Assembly: GCA_036389695.1 (NCBI GenBank)
Contig: DASVWG010000452.1
Location: forward strand, 1 to 7,118
Reading direction: 5' to 3'
DNA: 7,118 bases
Origin: JALZHR01 sp036389695
Lineage (GTDB): Bacteria; Acidobacteriota; Blastocatellia; Pyrinomonadales; Pyrinomonadaceae
Positions 5,282 through 7,118 of the stretch are shown here, piece after piece (position 1 is the first letter of the stretch; each line of letters starts with the position of its first letter). Below the pieces are notes generated by a model. It ran no database searches. It had not been told where the DNA came from and saw nothing but the letters and a program-made list of their open reading frames with translations. The position numbers and the translations under genes are program-made.

Positions 5282-7118
5282 ATGAAACCCGTAAAATTTG
5301 CATTTTTTTTCGTTTCGGCGTTTTTGTTTTTATCGCAAATCGCTTTTGCCCAGTATAATTCCAAAATTTACGCCGACGGCGAATTGCTGGTGAAATTCAA
5401 AGACGGGACGGTTTCCGCGGCGGCGGTTTCGGTCAACTCGCAGTTCGGCGCGCGCGTGGCGGAAGAATTTCCCGAACTGGGCTGGCAGAGAGTGAAGCTG
5501 CCCGCCGGTTTATCGGTCGAAACCGCCGTCGCGCGATATGCGAATCTGGCGGATGTCGAATACGTCCAGCCGAATTATCTGTATCACCTGCAAGCCACGC
5601 CGAACGACCCGCAATTTACCAACACCGCGATGTATGGCTTAGCGAAAATCTCCGCGCCGGCGGCGTGGGATTTGACGACCGGCAGCGCCGCCGTCGTGGT
5701 GGCGAATATCGACACCGGAATGAAATACACGCACGAAGACCTCGCGGCGAATATGTGGACGAATCCGGGCGAGATAAATGGAAACAACATCGACGACGAC
5801 GGCAACGGTTTTGTCGATGATTATTACGGTTACGATTTCTTTTTCAACGATTCGAACCCGCTGGACGAAAACGGTCACGGAACGCACACGGGCGGAACCA
5901 TCGGCGCGGTCGGCAACAATTCGCTCGGCGTCGTCGGCGTTAACTGGAACGTCCGTCTTATGGCGATAAAAATCTATAATTCGGGCGGTTTCGGCACGAC
6001 TTCGACGATGCTGATAAACGCCTACAATTACATCCGGATGATGAAAAATCGCGGCGTCAACATTCGCGTAACGAACAACAGCTATAGCGGATGCGATGAG
6101 GCTTGCGGTTACGACCAGGCGACGAAAGACGCGCTCGACGCGATGGGAAATGCGGGAATTTTGAACGTTTTCGCGGCGGGCAACAACGATAGAAACATCG
6201 AAACCGCGCCGATTTTTCCGGCAAGCTACACGAGTCCGAGCATTTTGTCGGTGGCGGCTTCGACCTCGACCGACACGAAAGCGAGCTTCTCGAATTTCGG
6301 CTCGACCAGCGTTGACCTCGCCGCGCCGGGCGTCGAGATTCTGAGCACCGTGAGGTTAAGTAACAATTACGGAACCTTAAGCGGAACTTCGATGGCGGCG
6401 CCGCACGTGACGGGCGCGGCGGCGCTGCTCGCGGCGTATAACCCGAATCTTTCGGTCGCTTCTCTGAAAGCGACTTTGATGAATACGGTTGACCCGCTCA
6501 CGCAGTGGAACGGCGTCGTCAAAACCGGCGGCAGATTAAACGTCGACCGCGCTTTGCGAAATCAGACGGTTTGCACTTTTAACCTGTCCGCGACCGAATT
6601 TCGCACTTCGTCTCTGGGCGGAAGCGGAAGCATCAATGTCACCGCGCCGACAAATTGCGATTATTCGGTTAAAAGCAATGCCGACTGGATTACGGTCAAT
6701 TCGCCGAACGTCGGAAGCGGAAACTCGACCGTCAGCTTCACCGTCCAGTCAATCAATATTCCGGACGTTTTTCGCACCGGCACAATCACCATCGGCGACC
6801 GGACTTTCTACGTTTTTCAGGGAACGCCGTTTATGGGACGCAGCCGGATTCTGGATTTTGACGGCGATTTGCGCACCGATTACGCCGCCATTCAAAACAG
6901 CAGCGGCTCGATGATTTGGCACGTCAATCAGAGCGCTTCGGGCTACGTCACGCAAAACTTCGGATTGTTTGCCGACGACGCTGCCGTGCCGAACGATTTT
7001 GACGGCGACGGGCGCACGGATTACGCCGTCTGGCGCAGCTCGAACGGAACTTTTTACGTGCTGCAAAGCGGAAACAATACGTTTCGAGGACTTCAATTCG
7101 GCGCGGCGGGCGATAATC
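5282..7118 (+). CDS. Secreted S8 (subtilisin-like) serine protease with BACON-like and FG-GAP/VCBS regions, 3' end outside window
   Basis: The first 612 codons of a multidomain exported protease; the frame is open at the window end. Residues 1-23 are a signal peptide (KPVK, then a Phe-rich core, cleavage site AFA|Q). Residues about 33-105 look like a fervidolysin-type propeptide (DGELLVKFKDG, VEYVQPNY) ending near TPNDPQF. The peptidase S8 domain, about 115-425, has all catalytic residues: Asp144 (NIDTG), His199 (NGHGTHTGG), oxyanion Asn301 (AAGNN) and Ser370 (GTSMAAPHVTG). An Asp/Asn-rich insertion at 166-180 (NGNNIDDDGNGFVDD) is a likely calcium loop. Residues about 431-513 form a BACON-like beta domain (CTFNLSATEF, SNADWITVNS, RTGTITIGDRTFYVFQ). 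From 523 FG-GAP/VCBS-type repeats start (DFDGDLRTDYA at 525-535, DFDGDGRTDYA at 572-582, about 47 apart). It probably digests extracellular protein, with the C-terminal repeats for binding or display. The GAGGT at 5268 supports this start. Confidence 0.95.
   Translation, partial: MKPVKFAFFFVSAFLFLSQIAFAQYNSKIYADGELLVKFKDGTVSAAAVSVNSQFGARVAEEFPELGWQRVKLPAGLSVETAVARYANLADVEYVQPNYLYHLQATPNDPQFTNTAMYGLAKISAPAAWDLTTGSAAVVVANIDTGMKYTHEDLAANMWTNPGEINGNNIDDDGNGFVDDYYGYDFFFNDSNPLDENGHGTHTGGTIGAVGNNSLGVVGVNWNVRLMAIKIYNSGGFGTTSTMLINAYNYIRMMKNRGVNIRVTNNSYSGCDEACGYDQATKDALDAMGNAGILNVFAAGNNDRNIETAPIFPASYTSPSILSVAASTSTDTKASFSNFGSTSVDLAAPGVEILSTVRLSNNYGTLSGTSMAAPHVTGAAALLAAYNPNLSVASLKATLMNTVDPLTQWNGVVKTGGRLNVDRALRNQTVCTFNLSATEFRTSSLGGSGSINVTAPTNCDYSVKSNADWITVNSPNVGSGNSTVSFTVQSINIPDVFRTGTITIGDRTFYVFQGTPFMGRSRILDFDGDLRTDYAAIQNSSGSMIWHVNQSASGYVTQNFGLFADDAAVPNDFDGDGRTDYAVWRSSNGTFYVLQSGNNTFRGLQFGAAGDN

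Overview
The window reads as chromosomal DNA of a free-living bacterium, most likely an acidobacterium of the Blastocatellia/Pyrinomonadaceae type. This is inference. It rests on a UvrC core of the acidobacterial kind (EYxxxRCxAPC), a secreted subtilase followed by a BACON-like domain and DFDGDxRTDYA repeats, a GC-skewed codon style mixed with AAA/TTT/GAA, and compact palindromic repeats of the 'CCGCCTGCGGTAGCGGGCGG' type. All genes found are on the + strand.

Positions 1-4514 form a DNA-repair cluster of three genes in a row. First is a metallo-beta-lactamase/beta-CASP 'ligase-associated' exonuclease (115-1140). Second is an ATP-dependent DNA ligase (1243-2868). Third is a UvrC homologue (2955-4514) that lacks the N-terminal GIY-YIG nuclease and the C-terminal helix-hairpin-helix. 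It keeps the four iron-sulfur cysteines, the UVR motif and the D-D-H residues of the RNase H-like nuclease. The exonuclease/ligase pair is half of a known bacterial repair cluster. Its usual partners, an Lhr-type helicase and a metallophosphoesterase, are not in the window.

Both junctions of this cluster are filled by long inverted repeats of two different families. Between exonuclease and ligase (1143-1228) is a hairpin whose arms are each three copies of a 9-mer. Between ligase and uvrC-like gene (2837-2954) is a 118-bp element with 30-nt complementary ends. Its left end encodes the last residues and stop codon of the ligase, and its right end stops on the base before the uvrC-like ATG. This is the most interesting point of the window: the missing nuclease domain ends exactly where the element ends.

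Positions 4515-5151 hold a plausible sigma70-type promoter, a small free-standing HNH-type zinc protein (4612-5070) and, only 5 bases later, tRNA-His(GTG) with an encoded CCA (5076-5151). The gene and the tRNA may share a transcript.

Positions 5152-7118 hold a short regulatory region and the first 612 codons of a secreted S8 serine protease. It has a signal peptide, a propeptide, a complete catalytic triad, a BACON-like domain and the start of an FG-GAP/VCBS repeat region. It runs off the window end. No CRISPR array, transposase, phage module or rRNA was seen.
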